A DNA stretch of 14,322 bases, taken from the NCBI GenBank assembly GCA_024231375.1, contig JAAEQP010000862.1, positions 1 to 14,322 of the forward strand, in the 5' to 3' direction. Under the pieces are notes generated by a model. It made no database searches, was not told the DNA's origin, and was given only the letters and a program-made list of their open reading frames with translations. The DNA is from a bacterium. Lineage in GTDB: Bacteria; Hydrogenedentota; Hydrogenedentia; Hydrogenedentiales; SLHB01. Made by a program: the position numbers and the translations under genes. Positions 1 through 8,247 of this stretch are shown piece after piece (the stretch's first letter is position 1; every line of letters begins with the position of its first letter).

Positions 1-1414
1 CCATCATCCGTTTCTCAAGCGCCTCTTCGGCCCGCTTGCGGTCGGTTGTATCGACGGACACGACCATGATGTGTTCTATTCGGCCATCTACATCAAAGAC
101 GGGGACGAGGGTAGAACGAAACCACAGTTCATTTCCGTCCACATCAACCACAGAGGCTTCCTGTGTTGCTGTCTCGCCTGTTTCCTTGACTTTTTGTAGA
201 TTACGTCTCATCCGCTTCTTGAACGACTCAGGGTAGAAATGGAAGGGATAAGGTTGACCATAGAATTGTGTGATGTCGTCAATGTTGAGACTCTCGACAC
301 CCGCACGGCTCATGAATTGCAGATTGAAATCAAGGTCCACTATCTTGGTGCAAACCGGTGATTGTTCGAGCCAAGTTCGGCTTCTTCTCTCGGAGTCCCT
401 CAATCTCTCTGTGACGATCATGCGCTCGGAAATGTCTGTAACGGAGCACAGAACCGCAGTACATTCTCCAGATTCGTCGGGAATCGCCGTCTTGACCACG
501 TGCAGCCAATGCTTCCCCTTGGCTCCCGAAACCTCCCAATCGTCCGATTCGCTACTGCCCGTGGCGATCACTTCGGCATCGCCTTTCCGGTAGGCCTCGG
601 CCTCCTCCTGAGGGAAGAGGTCGTAGTCCGTCTTGCCGATAATCTCGTCCTGCGTCTTCCCCAAGAACTCGCAGAACTTGGCATTCACGGTTCTGTAGAT
701 CCCGTCCCTGTCCTTCAGCACCAGGAAGCCCGGTGTGGCCGCGAAGATGGTCGTCAGAAGGTCTTGCTGTCCCCAAAGCGCCATCTCCTCCTCAAGCTCC
801 GCCAATGCCGCCTGGGCTGCGCGCATGTTGTCATCCAGGCCACGCAAGAGCAGGGAGATCGAGATGAGCGAGAGGGCAGAGGCGAACACGAGGGGCATGG
901 ACATGGTGAACCAAGGCAAACCGTTGGCGGCGAGTTGCTGGTGGGCAGGATCATACTCCAACCTGCCGGACAGGACTAGCCACGCCGTGCCTGCGATGCA
1001 GGTCATCGACAAGACGAGCGCCGCGATACCGGTCCGCAGCCCGAATAGGATACCTGTGAACACCACAAAGGCAAAGAGAAGCATGGGGGCGATGCTTGAG
1101 AGTCCGAATGACAAGAGCAACGAGACACCCACCAGGAACAGCACCAGCAGAAATACCCCGCCGCGAACCTTGTACCCCAACCTTCGGAATGCCGCTACCG
1201 CGAGAAGCGATCCGAAGGCGGAACAGTAGACGACGACCAGCAGGGCCTGCGCGTTCGTCGTATCCCGCAGTTCGTCGACCACGCCCAAGCAGGCGGCGAG
1301 CCCACCCAGAGGGACTGACGCCCACAGAACCCATGTCAAGACGCGTTCGCGGAGCCCAGCAAGGGAACTGGAGTCGCTTGCGACGCCGCGCTGAAGGGCC
1401 TTGTCGCGGTTCAT
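1..1414 (-). CDS. Membrane-bound PAS-domain sensor protein, C-terminus outside window (partial)
   Basis: The frame is open from the ATG at 1414 to the window edge, giving 471 codons with no stop. The N-terminal 190 residues hold about six hydrophobic helices (roughly residues 28-47, 57-77, 86-104, 108-124, 128-150 and 167-190). A short, probably coiled linker with many Ala/Glu/Leu follows (about 195-215). Two PAS-type domains come next, at about 218-330 (with KDRDGIYRTVNAKFCEFLG) and 343-457 (ending in VDTTDRKRAEEALEKR, the usual PAC-to-next-module linker). The start is well supported: GGGGAGGA lies 7 nt upstream. Proteins of this layout sense a ligand or redox state through PAS and pass the signal to a histidine kinase, GGDEF or EAL domain. 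That output module lies left of position 1, so the activity cannot be assigned. The gene is divergent from the HzsA-like gene at 1794, which could be a target, but that is inference. Confidence 0.88.
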   Translation of the reverse strand, partial: MNRDKALQRGVASDSSSLAGLRERVLTWVLWASVPLGGLAACLGVVDELRDTTNAQALLVVVYCSAFGSLLAVAAFRRLGYKVRGGVFLLVLFLVGVSLLLSFGLSSIAPMLLFAFVVFTGILFGLRTGIAALVLSMTCIAGTAWLVLSGRLEYDPAHQQLAANGLPWFTMSMPLVFASALSLISISLLLRGLDDNMRAAQAALAELEEEMALWGQQDLLTTIFAATPGFLVLKDRDGIYRTVNAKFCEFLGKTQDEIIGKTDYDLFPQEEAEAYRKGDAEVIATGSSESDDWEVSGAKGKHWLHVVKTAIPDESGECTAVLCSVTDISERMIVTERLRDSERRSRTWLEQSPVCTKIVDLDFNLQFMSRAGVESLNIDDITQFYGQPYPFHFYPESFKKRMRRNLQKVKETGETATQEASVVDVDGNELWFRSTLVPVFDVDGRIEHIMVVSVDTTDRKRAEEALEKRMM

Positions 1415-1421
1415 GCCCGAG

Positions 1422-1429
1422 TCCTCCCC
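1422..1429 (-). promoter_or_regulatory. Ribosome binding site of the PAS sensor gene
   Basis: On the minus strand this reads GGGGAGGA, 7 nt before the ATG at 1414. It fixes the start of the sensor. Other in-frame ATG codons lie far downstream, inside the membrane domain. Confidence 0.75.
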
Positions 1430-1638
1430 GCTTCACGGAATCCAGTGCTTCAGAAGTTCAGAAACAACGCCCTCGCCGAGCTCGTGTCAGTGGCCAACTG
1501 AAGAAGTTGGCGTCCATCCTTCCCATGTCCACGGAAACGTGCCTGCCGTAGTACAAGTGAGGAACCGGGCTACCTCTGGCAGGAACCCAGGGTTACGGTC
1601 CATAATGCACCAACATGGGCCATTCCCGCAACCCAATA

Positions 1639-1655
1639 TCGACACCCAATGTCGA
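1639..1655. promoter_or_regulatory. Inverted repeat, possible operator in the divergent region
   Basis: TCGACA and TGTCGA form a perfect 6-bp inverted repeat around the 5-nt centre CCCAA. The dyad is operator-like in size and lies midway between two divergent genes, where a shared regulator would bind. The transcribed stem would be short, so a protein-binding site is more likely than an RNA element. No second copy was seen in the other intergenic regions. Confidence 0.3.
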
Positions 1656-1779
1656 ATAACTCGCTGCAGATCGCGCCGGCGTCGGTCTCGTCGACCGGCC
1701 TCTGTTGCTCCAGAGCCAGTGGCGCAGTTACACTTCAATCAGGACAGGAGTTGGTCTGTGACCGACAGGGCACATACAT

Positions 1780-1786
1780 GGAAGGG
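1780..1786 (+). promoter_or_regulatory. Ribosome binding site deciding the HzsA-like start
   Basis: GGAAGGG lies 7 nt before the ATG at 1794. It supports that start over the open frame that continues upstream to 1401. The downstream start also leaves a clean signal peptide at the N-terminus. Confidence 0.7.
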
Positions 1787-1793
1787 TTTCGGC

Positions 1794-4661
1794 ATGCGCA
1801 TCGGCTCGGCATCCGTTCTATTCGCGGCGTTCTGTGCGTCCGTAGTGCCACTCGCCCACGCGGCGAGTGACCCGCAGAATCTCGCTGGGCAGGCATCCGT
1901 GACGGTCAGCGGTCAATACAACGAGGCCTACGGTGCGGAACGCTTGCGCGACGGTCACATCGCCGATGCCATGAGCCACGACGACGCGGGGAAGGCCTGG
2001 TGCATCCCGAACGCCAAAGCGGCGGGCGCGGAGGTCGTGTTCAGATGGCCAAAGGCCGTGCCCATTGCCGACATCGTGTATTACGGCCGGACGGCCTGGG
2101 AGTGGGAGGAGAGCTTCCGCGGCTACGAGATCTACCTGGGCCGCGCCAGGAAGCCGGTGGCGACGGGCAGGTTGAAGAAGGGGCACGGCGCTCAGTGCAT
2201 CCACCTACCCGAAGGCGCCCGCGCGAAGTCCTTGCGGATTCGGTTCACGAGCCACTACGGCGGATCCAATCCCGGCGCAGCCGAGATTCGCGTGTACGGA
2301 AGCCGGGTGACGGAGGCCCAGACCGGTCCCTTCACGAAGTTTGCCGTGCAACGGCCCCCCACTGCGACAGACCTTGAGGCCGTGGGCGCGCCCTTGGCGT
2401 TCGAGACGCCGGCGTTGATGCAGATGGTTGCGGAGGGTGCGCTCGGATTTTGCGAGATCCTCGCGGTGCAGCGTTACGTGATCAACTCGTCCCATGTGTA
2501 CACCTATCACTGCGAGGACTTCCGGCCCGGCGGCGGGCTCTTCATCCGGCGGAGCGATGGCGAACTGACGCGACTCGTCGACGCGGGCGACGGGCAGATC
2601 CTGGACTGCGACGTGTCGTTCGACGGGGAAGAGATCCTGTTCAGTTGGCGCAAGAACGCGGCGGACACGTATCAGGTGTATCGCATACGGCGGGATGGGT
2701 CGGAGTTGACGCAACTCACCGACACGCCCGGCGAATACAATTTCAATGCATGCTGGCTTCCGACGGGCGACATCGTGTTTCTGTCGACGCGCAAGAAGGC
2801 ATTCGCCTATTGCTGGAACGCGCCCGTGGGCATTCTGCACCGAATGCATCGGGACGGCAGCGCGGTGCGGCGCATTTCATCCAACTACCTCAATGATTTC
2901 ACGCCGTCCGTGCTTGAGGACGGCCGGATTGCCTATGGCCGCTGGGAGTATGTGGACCGGCCCGCCATTCCCATCCAGGGCCTGTGGACCATTCACCCCG
3001 ACGGGACCAATCTGCGTACGCTCTACGGCAACCGCGTCATTGAGCCGGGGTCCTTTCTCTATCCCCACGCGATTCCCGGCACGGAACGCTACCTGTGCCT
3101 GCTGACGGGGCACAACGGACCGTGCCTCGGGGCCATCGGCGTCATCGACCCACGCCGCGGGGTGAATGCGCAGGCGGCGATACGGAACGTGACGCCGGAA
3201 ATCACCATTGGCGAGGTGGACGCGGATATCCACAACGGCAACCACGTGTTCAGTCAGAATCGGGAAAAGGCGCAGTACACGGCTCCCTATCCCGTGGACG
3301 ACCGGTACTTCCTGGTGACGCGCGCGGGCAGCGTGGTTCTGCGCGATTACGACGGCACGGAACAGGCCACGTTGGTCCCGCCGCGCGACGGCATGGGCTT
3401 CTACGAAGCCAAACCGATGATGGCGCGCAATCGTCCGCACGACTTGCCGGACGCTTTTGACGACGAAGCGGAAGATGTGGCCTACGTCTATCTGCGCGAT
3501 GTATACAAGGGGCTGGGCAGCCACGTCGCACGCGGAGAAGTCACGGCCATCCGGGTCGTACAGGAGATCGAGAAACCCGTCTGCGTCGACCCCAGTCAAC
3601 GCGCCTTCGGGTTCCAGTTCCCCGTGGTGTCGTGCGGGGCGACCTATGCACCCAAGCGGGTCTGGGGCGACGTACCCGTCGAGGCCGACGGGTCGGCGGC
3701 GTTTGAAGTGCCCGCGGGCGTGCCCATCTACTTCATGGCGCTGGATGCGCAAGGGCGGGCGGTGCAGCGCATGCGGAGCTTCACCCATCTCATGCCGGGC
3801 GAGCGCCAGGGGTGTGTTGGCTGTCACGAGTCGCGGCTATCGGCCGGCACAGTGGGGGAGCGGCCGCGCGCCTTCACGCGCATGCCCGCCAAACTGACGC
3901 CGCCCGAGTGGGGCGTTCGCGGATTCAGCTATCCGGGCATTGTTCAGCCGGTCCTCGACAAACACTGCGTGCCCTGTCACAGTGCGAAGGCCCCGCCCCG
4001 AGGTCTCGATCTTACCGGCGACAAGACGGAGTACTTCAACGTGTCCTACGAACTGCTGGCACGTGCGCACACGCCGGCGGAAGACTCCACAGCGGGCGGC
4101 GCGCAACACGTTGATTTCAAGAATCCCTACACGAAGTGGATTCCCACGTACAACGGCAGTGAAGAGAACCTGCTCATCATTACGCCGAAACACTGGGGCG
4201 CCCACGCCAGCAAGCTCGCGGAGATCGTGGCGAAAGGACACCCCGACAGCGGCGGCACCCCGCTCGTAAGACTCAGCGACGCCGAGCGGCGACGCATCTA
4301 TGCCTGGATCGACTTGAACGTGCCCTACTACGGCACAAGCGATTCCAACGACATTGGCGCGATTGGATGCCGTTACGTGGCGCCGGGATTCGATTCGGTG
4401 CTTGAGGATGTTGCCAAGCGTCGTTGCGCCGAATGCCATACGGGCGGCGTTCCGCGCCGGTTCTTCACCCGAGTCACGAACGTGACCAACGATCCTCTGC
4501 TACTGGCGCCGCTCGCGAAAGAGGCCGGTGGGACCGAAGCCTGCGGCAGGGCCGTGTTCGCGTCCACCGACGATCCGGACTATCAAGCCTTGGTCCGTGG
4601 GGGCCGCGAGTCGGAGTCGGTGCTGAACGCGCGCCCCAGAATGGATGTCGCCATGCGGTAG
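1794..4661 (+). CDS. Exported HzsA-related protein: discoidin-like domain, TolB-like propeller and three CXXCH haem motifs
   Basis: A 955-aa protein with a typical Sec signal peptide (MRIGSASVLFAAFCASVV..., cleavage near AHAA, residue 24), so it acts outside the cytoplasm. Residues about 25-170 resemble an F5/8 type C (discoidin) or NPCBM beta-sandwich, often carbohydrate-binding. Residues about 215-555 form a TolB/WD40-like propeller with repeated HRDGS, RRDGS and HPDGT turns, and match the hydrazine synthase alpha-subunit middle-domain family (FLSTRKK...CWNAPVG, DGRIAYGRWEYVDR). The C-terminal third carries haem c motifs C674-V-G-C-H678, C725-V-P-C-H729 and C878-A-E-C-H882. Such HzsA-related proteins are frequent in planctomycete-like genomes and mostly uncharacterised. 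There is no HzsB/HzsC partner or hydroxylamine oxidoreductase nearby, so hydrazine synthesis is unlikely. A redox or electron-transfer role at a polymer substrate is inference. The frame is open upstream to 1401, but that extension has low-complexity Arg/Ser composition and would bury the signal peptide. Confidence 0.9.
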   Translation: MRIGSASVLFAAFCASVVPLAHAASDPQNLAGQASVTVSGQYNEAYGAERLRDGHIADAMSHDDAGKAWCIPNAKAAGAEVVFRWPKAVPIADIVYYGRTAWEWEESFRGYEIYLGRARKPVATGRLKKGHGAQCIHLPEGARAKSLRIRFTSHYGGSNPGAAEIRVYGSRVTEAQTGPFTKFAVQRPPTATDLEAVGAPLAFETPALMQMVAEGALGFCEILAVQRYVINSSHVYTYHCEDFRPGGGLFIRRSDGELTRLVDAGDGQILDCDVSFDGEEILFSWRKNAADTYQVYRIRRDGSELTQLTDTPGEYNFNACWLPTGDIVFLSTRKKAFAYCWNAPVGILHRMHRDGSAVRRISSNYLNDFTPSVLEDGRIAYGRWEYVDRPAIPIQGLWTIHPDGTNLRTLYGNRVIEPGSFLYPHAIPGTERYLCLLTGHNGPCLGAIGVIDPRRGVNAQAAIRNVTPEITIGEVDADIHNGNHVFSQNREKAQYTAPYPVDDRYFLVTRAGSVVLRDYDGTEQATLVPPRDGMGFYEAKPMMARNRPHDLPDAFDDEAEDVAYVYLRDVYKGLGSHVARGEVTAIRVVQEIEKPVCVDPSQRAFGFQFPVVSCGATYAPKRVWGDVPVEADGSAAFEVPAGVPIYFMALDAQGRAVQRMRSFTHLMPGERQGCVGCHESRLSAGTVGERPRAFTRMPAKLTPPEWGVRGFSYPGIVQPVLDKHCVPCHSAKAPPRGLDLTGDKTEYFNVSYELLARAHTPAEDSTAGGAQHVDFKNPYTKWIPTYNGSEENLLIITPKHWGAHASKLAEIVAKGHPDSGGTPLVRLSDAERRRIYAWIDLNVPYYGTSDSNDIGAIGCRYVAPGFDSVLEDVAKRRCAECHTGGVPRRFFTRVTNVTNDPLLLAPLAKEAGGTEACGRAVFASTDDPDYQALVRGGRESESVLNARPRMDVAMR

Positions 4662-4680
4662 GCGCGCCATGCGGCAGGCG

Positions 4681-4709
4681 TTGACTGAGTTTTGAGGGCC
4701 GGATACCAT
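4681..4709 (+). promoter_or_regulatory. Sigma70-type promoter of the acyl-CoA dehydrogenase gene
   Basis: The -35 box TTGACT (5/6 consensus) is separated by exactly 17 nt from the -10 box TACCAT (4/6). It starts 20 bp after the stop of the preceding gene and would give a leader of about 40 nt to the ATG at 4757. It shares the form GTTGACN...TAnnATG with the promoters at 6472 and 8984. Its presence argues that the dehydrogenase is not only transcribed by read-through from the HzsA-like gene. Confidence 0.6.
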
Positions 4710-4756
4710 GCCTCAGATCTGTCCGTGAGGAAGCATCGCATCAACGGAGACGTATC

Positions 4757-6451
4757 ATGATACTGCTGAATCCGAAGGCCGACACCATTGCCCACCCCGA
4801 TCCCCAGCTTCAGGACATCGTGCGAAAGACCATCGATTTCTTCGAGGCCAAGGGGAAGGCCAAGCTGAAGGAAGACGATCGGAACCGCACCTGGTATGCC
4901 GATTTTCTGGAATTTCAGAAGCGGGAAGGCATTTTCGCGACACTGTTGACGCCCCAACCTTGTGGCGAAGGCGACACGCGGTGGGACACGTCCCGCATTT
5001 GCGCCTACAACGAAGTATTGGGCTTCTACGGGTTGCACTATTGGTATACGTGGCAGGTTTCCATTCTCGGGCTCGGGCCGATCTGGATGACGAGGAACGA
5101 GGCGCTGAAGCAGCAGGCTGCCCAGTACTTGCGAGACGGCGAGATTTTTGCCTTTGGTTTGTCCGAACGGGACCACGGCGCCGACGTGTATTCGACGGAA
5201 ATGAGCCTCACGCCCCAGGACGACGGCACGTACGTGGCCAACGGCGAGAAGTACTACATCGGCAATGGCAACGAAGCGAAAATGGTGTCCACCTTCGGAA
5301 AGATGGCCGATTCGGGCGACTACGTCTTTTTCGTGGCCAACTACCAGGACCCTCAGTACGACTGCGTCCAGAGCGTCGTCAACAGTCAGTCCTACGTCGC
5401 CCAGTACGCGCTGGCCGACTACCCCGTGGCTGAAGACGAGATCCTGTCCAAGGGACAGTACGCCTGGGATTGCGCGCTCAATACGGTCAACATCGGGAAG
5501 TTCAACTTGGGCTGGGCGTCTATCGGAATCGCGACGCACGCGTTCTACGAAGCCTTGCACCATGCCGCGAACCGTCAGCTCTACGGCATGCACGTGACGG
5601 ACTTTCCCCATGTGAAGCAACTGTTCACGGACGCCTACGCGCGGCTCACGGCGATGAAGCTGTTTGCCCTGCGTGCGGCCGACTACATGCGCGTCGCCTC
5701 GCCGGAGGATCGCCGGTACCTTCTCTACAACCCCGCTGTGAAGATGAAGGTAACCACCCAGGGCGAGGAAGTCATCAATCTGTTGTGGGACGTTATTGCT
5801 GCAAAAGGGTTCGAGAAGGATACCTACTTTGAGATGGCGGCGCGCGATATCCGGGCCTTGCCGAAACTCGAGGGTACGGTACACGTGAACATCGCGCTCA
5901 TCGTGAAGTTCATCGCCAACTACTTCTTCAACCCGAAGGAGTACCCGGACATCGACCGGCAGGACCAGGCGGCCGACGACGCGTTTCTCTTTGAACAGGG
6001 TCCCGCGCGTGGACTGGGCAAGATCCAGTTCCACGACTACCAGGCGGTCTACGACCGGTTCAGTTCGCCCAACTTGGCCGTGTTCAAGGAACAGATCGCC
6101 GTGTTCAAGGAGATGCTGCTTCAAGCGCCGCCCACGGATGCCCAGCGGAAGGACATCGATTTGCTGTTGTGCGTGGGCGAGTTGTTTACACTCGTTGTCT
6201 ACGGCCAACTCGTGCTGGAAAACGTAGAGACCTACGGCATTGGCGACGACCTGATCGACCAGATTTTCGACTTCATGGTGCGGGACTTCTCGAAATTCGC
6301 CCTGCAACTCCTGAGCAAACCCAGCAGCACGCCCGATCAGGGCGACCGCTGCCGCCGCATGATTCGGAAACCCTCCCACGACGAAGACCGGTACGGGCGG
6401 GTGTGGGACGAGGTGTTCGGCCTGCGAGACGCGTACGAGATGAATCCCTGA
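4757..6451 (+). CDS. Acyl-CoA dehydrogenase family protein, long form with C-terminal extension
   Basis: A 564-aa flavoenzyme of the acyl-CoA dehydrogenase family, which removes two hydrogens from the alpha-beta bond of an acyl-CoA and passes electrons to an electron-transfer flavoprotein. Visible motifs are FAFGLSERDHGADV (131-144), the counterpart of the family TEPxxGSD flavin/substrate loop; GEKYYIGNG (163-171); ANRQLYGMHVTDFPHVKQLF (271-290), matching the RxxFG...F helix; and LPKLEGTVHVN, where Glu372 aligns with the catalytic base of the YEGT motif. Ordinary members end about 20 residues after that Glu, whereas this one continues for about 190 mostly helical residues, as in very-long-chain or FadE5-like enzymes. 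The start has GGAGA 6 nt upstream. The substrate cannot be read from the sequence. No ETF, thiolase or hydratase gene is adjacent, so it stands alone. Confidence 0.88.
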   Translation: MILLNPKADTIAHPDPQLQDIVRKTIDFFEAKGKAKLKEDDRNRTWYADFLEFQKREGIFATLLTPQPCGEGDTRWDTSRICAYNEVLGFYGLHYWYTWQVSILGLGPIWMTRNEALKQQAAQYLRDGEIFAFGLSERDHGADVYSTEMSLTPQDDGTYVANGEKYYIGNGNEAKMVSTFGKMADSGDYVFFVANYQDPQYDCVQSVVNSQSYVAQYALADYPVAEDEILSKGQYAWDCALNTVNIGKFNLGWASIGIATHAFYEALHHAANRQLYGMHVTDFPHVKQLFTDAYARLTAMKLFALRAADYMRVASPEDRRYLLYNPAVKMKVTTQGEEVINLLWDVIAAKGFEKDTYFEMAARDIRALPKLEGTVHVNIALIVKFIANYFFNPKEYPDIDRQDQAADDAFLFEQGPARGLGKIQFHDYQAVYDRFSSPNLAVFKEQIAVFKEMLLQAPPTDAQRKDIDLLLCVGELFTLVVYGQLVLENVETYGIGDDLIDQIFDFMVRDFSKFALQLLSKPSSTPDQGDRCRRMIRKPSHDEDRYGRVWDEVFGLRDAYEMNP

Positions 6452-6471
6452 CGTTTCCGCGCGCGCGTTTG

Positions 6472-6501
6472 TTGACCCCGGCTCCGACCGTTTCCTATCA
6501 T
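6472..6501 (+). promoter_or_regulatory. Sigma70-type promoter of fhs
   Basis: TTGACC (5/6 consensus) is followed after 18 nt by TATCAT (5/6). The predicted leader to the fhs ATG at 6544 is about 35 nt. The element has the same GTTGACN...TAnnATG form as the promoters at 4681 and 8984. It lies in the 92-bp gap after the dehydrogenase and indicates a separate transcription unit for fhs and the phosphatase gene. Confidence 0.65.
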
Positions 6502-6543
6502 GTCCGGATATTCGGGGCATAGGACAAGGATGGGAGACCGCGT

Positions 6544-8238
6544 ATGTTGACCGATCTGGAAATCGCCCAGCAATCCGACATCAAACCGGTGGGCGAGATC
6601 GCCGAGGAAATCGGGATTGTCGAAGATGAGTTGCACTTCTATGGCAAATACCGGGCCAAAGTGTCACTCGACATCCTCCAACGGCTGCAGGACCGGCCCA
6701 ATGGCAAGTACATCGCGGTCACGGCCTTGACGCCCACACCCTTGGGCGAAGGCAAGACCGTCACTACCGTGGGCCTCGGCCTCGCCCTGAATCGGCTCGG
6801 GAAGAAGGGCGCGATTTGCCTGCGCCAGCCGTCCATGGGACCCACCTTCGGCATCAAAGGCGGCGCGGCCGGCGGTGGTCATGCCCAAGTCGTGCCCATG
6901 GAAGACTTCAACCTCCATCTCACCGGCGACATCCATGCCGTCGAGATCGCCCACAACCTGCTGGCGGCCATGGTCGACAACCACCTCCACCACGGCAACG
7001 AACTGGGCATCGATCCGCACAGAATCTGGTGGCGGCGCGTAGTGGACGTGTCGGATCGGGCGCTGCGCAACATCACGGTCGGCTTGGGTGGGCCCGCCCA
7101 CGGCGTACCGCGCGAGGCGGGATTCGACATCACCGTCGCCAGCGAACTGATGGCCATCCTGGCGCTTGCCGAGGACATTCAGGATCTGCGACGCATGCTG
7201 GGCAACATCGTACTGGCCCGCAACGCGAAGAAGAAACCCGTGACCGCCGAACAACTGAAGGCGGCCGGCGCTATGACGGTGCTGCTCAAGGAAGCCATTA
7301 TGCCGACCTTGATGCAGACCACCGAGAACACACCCGTGTTCGTGCACACGGGACCCTTTGCCAACATTGCCCACGGCAACAACTCCATCATCGCGGACCG
7401 GATCGCGCTGAAGCTGAGCGATTACGTGGTGACCGAGGCCGGATTCGGCGCGGACATGGGGTTCGAGAAGTTTGCCAACATCAAGTGCCGCCGGAGCGGT
7501 CTGAAACCCGACGCGGTGGTGCTGGTCGCCACGGTCCGGGCTCTGAAGGCACACAGCGGCGAATTCACCATCCGCGCGGGCAAACCGCTGGATGAGGCGC
7601 TGACGTCGGAGAACCTGGACGCCATCCGCCGTGGCGCGTGCAACCTGACGAAACAGATTGAGAACGTGCGCGCCTTCGGCGTGGAGGTGGTGGTCGCCAT
7701 CAATCGATTCCCGACCGACACAAAGAAGGAACTGAAGTTGGTGCAGGACCTGGCCTTGGAAGCCGGCGCGGCAGGCGCCGTCGTGAGCGACGTGCATGCC
7801 GAGGGCGGCGAGGGTGGGACCGCGCTAGCCCAAAAGGTGATGGAAGTCGCCGAGCGGCCCAACCGATTCAAGTTCCTCTATCCCCTCGAGGCCCCCATCA
7901 AGGAGAAGATTCACACCATCGCGACCGCTCTGTACGGCGCGGACGGCGTGTCCTACGAAACGAAGGCGCGACTGCAACTGCGCTGGCTCGCATCGCACGG
8001 GTTCAACGAACTGCCCGTGTGCATGGCCAAGACGCCGTTGTCCTTGTCGCACGACCCGAAGCTTGTCGGCCGTCCGGCCGGATTCAAGATCCCCGTACGC
8101 GAATTCGCCGTGTCCATCGGCGCGGGTTTCCTGGTACCGATCTGCGGTGATATCATGCGGATGCCGGGGTTGCCGTCCGTGCCCGGCGCGACCAGAATCG
8201 ACATCGACGAGAACGGCCGGACGGTGGGCCTGTTCTAA
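6544..8238 (+). CDS. fhs: Formate-tetrahydrofolate ligase
   Basis: A 564-aa cytoplasmic enzyme, close to the usual 555-560 aa of the family. It joins formate to tetrahydrofolate with ATP, giving 10-formyl-tetrahydrofolate for purine synthesis, formyl-methionine or the methyl branch of the Wood-Ljungdahl pathway. The family P-loop TPTPLGEGKT is at residues 63-72. Other family blocks are RQPSMGPTFGIKGGAAGGGHAQ, the LTGDIHAVEIAHNLLAA segment, FVHTGPFANIAHGNNSIIAD, TEAGFGADMGFEKF, and the C-terminal GDIMRMPGLPSVPGA followed by IDIDENG. The ribosome binding site GGGAG is about 7 nt before the ATG. A candidate promoter precedes it and a histidine phosphatase gene follows after 9 bp. No other folate or carbonyl-branch genes are in the window, so a role in acetogenesis cannot be claimed; one-carbon supply is the safe reading. 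Confidence 0.97.
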   Translation: MLTDLEIAQQSDIKPVGEIAEEIGIVEDELHFYGKYRAKVSLDILQRLQDRPNGKYIAVTALTPTPLGEGKTVTTVGLGLALNRLGKKGAICLRQPSMGPTFGIKGGAAGGGHAQVVPMEDFNLHLTGDIHAVEIAHNLLAAMVDNHLHHGNELGIDPHRIWWRRVVDVSDRALRNITVGLGGPAHGVPREAGFDITVASELMAILALAEDIQDLRRMLGNIVLARNAKKKPVTAEQLKAAGAMTVLLKEAIMPTLMQTTENTPVFVHTGPFANIAHGNNSIIADRIALKLSDYVVTEAGFGADMGFEKFANIKCRRSGLKPDAVVLVATVRALKAHSGEFTIRAGKPLDEALTSENLDAIRRGACNLTKQIENVRAFGVEVVVAINRFPTDTKKELKLVQDLALEAGAAGAVVSDVHAEGGEGGTALAQKVMEVAERPNRFKFLYPLEAPIKEKIHTIATALYGADGVSYETKARLQLRWLASHGFNELPVCMAKTPLSLSHDPKLVGRPAGFKIPVREFAVSIGAGFLVPICGDIMRMPGLPSVPGATRIDIDENGRTVGLF

Positions 8239-8247
8239 GGGGCGGGT

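Larger units (their letters stand above)
1415..1793. other. Divergent intergenic region between the sensor and HzsA-like genes
   Basis: This 379-bp stretch lies between two divergent start codons and should hold both promoters. I see no convincing -35/-10 pair for either gene. The best plus-strand candidate is TTGCTC with an 18-nt spacer to TACACT, about 55 nt before the HzsA-like start, but it matches the consensus poorly. The region holds a perfect inverted repeat (TCGACA/TGTCGA, 1639-1655) and a short imperfect hairpin at about 1675-1699. Open frames crossing it have composition unlike known proteins and no ribosome binding sites. The weak promoter matches could mean that activators or an alternative sigma factor are used here. 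Confidence 0.6.

Noticed and set aside
1401..1793. N-terminal extension of the HzsA-like protein by 131 codons
   Set aside because: The extension is Arg/Ser/Pro-rich, begins inside the divergent sensor gene, and would place the signal peptide in mid-protein. The ATG at 1794 has GGAAGGG 7 nt upstream.
1794..4661. Annotation as hydrazine synthase subunit alpha
   Set aside because: Similarity covers the middle and haem regions, but there is an extra discoidin-like domain, a third CXXCH, no Tyr at the expected ligand position and no partner genes nearby.
4583..6520. A 645-codon open frame on the minus strand
   Set aside because: It lies antisense to the acyl-CoA dehydrogenase gene, which has all family motifs, a promoter and a ribosome site. 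Long antisense frames arise from the codon bias of GC-rich genes; the antisense protein is His/Val/Arg-rich without a recognisable domain.
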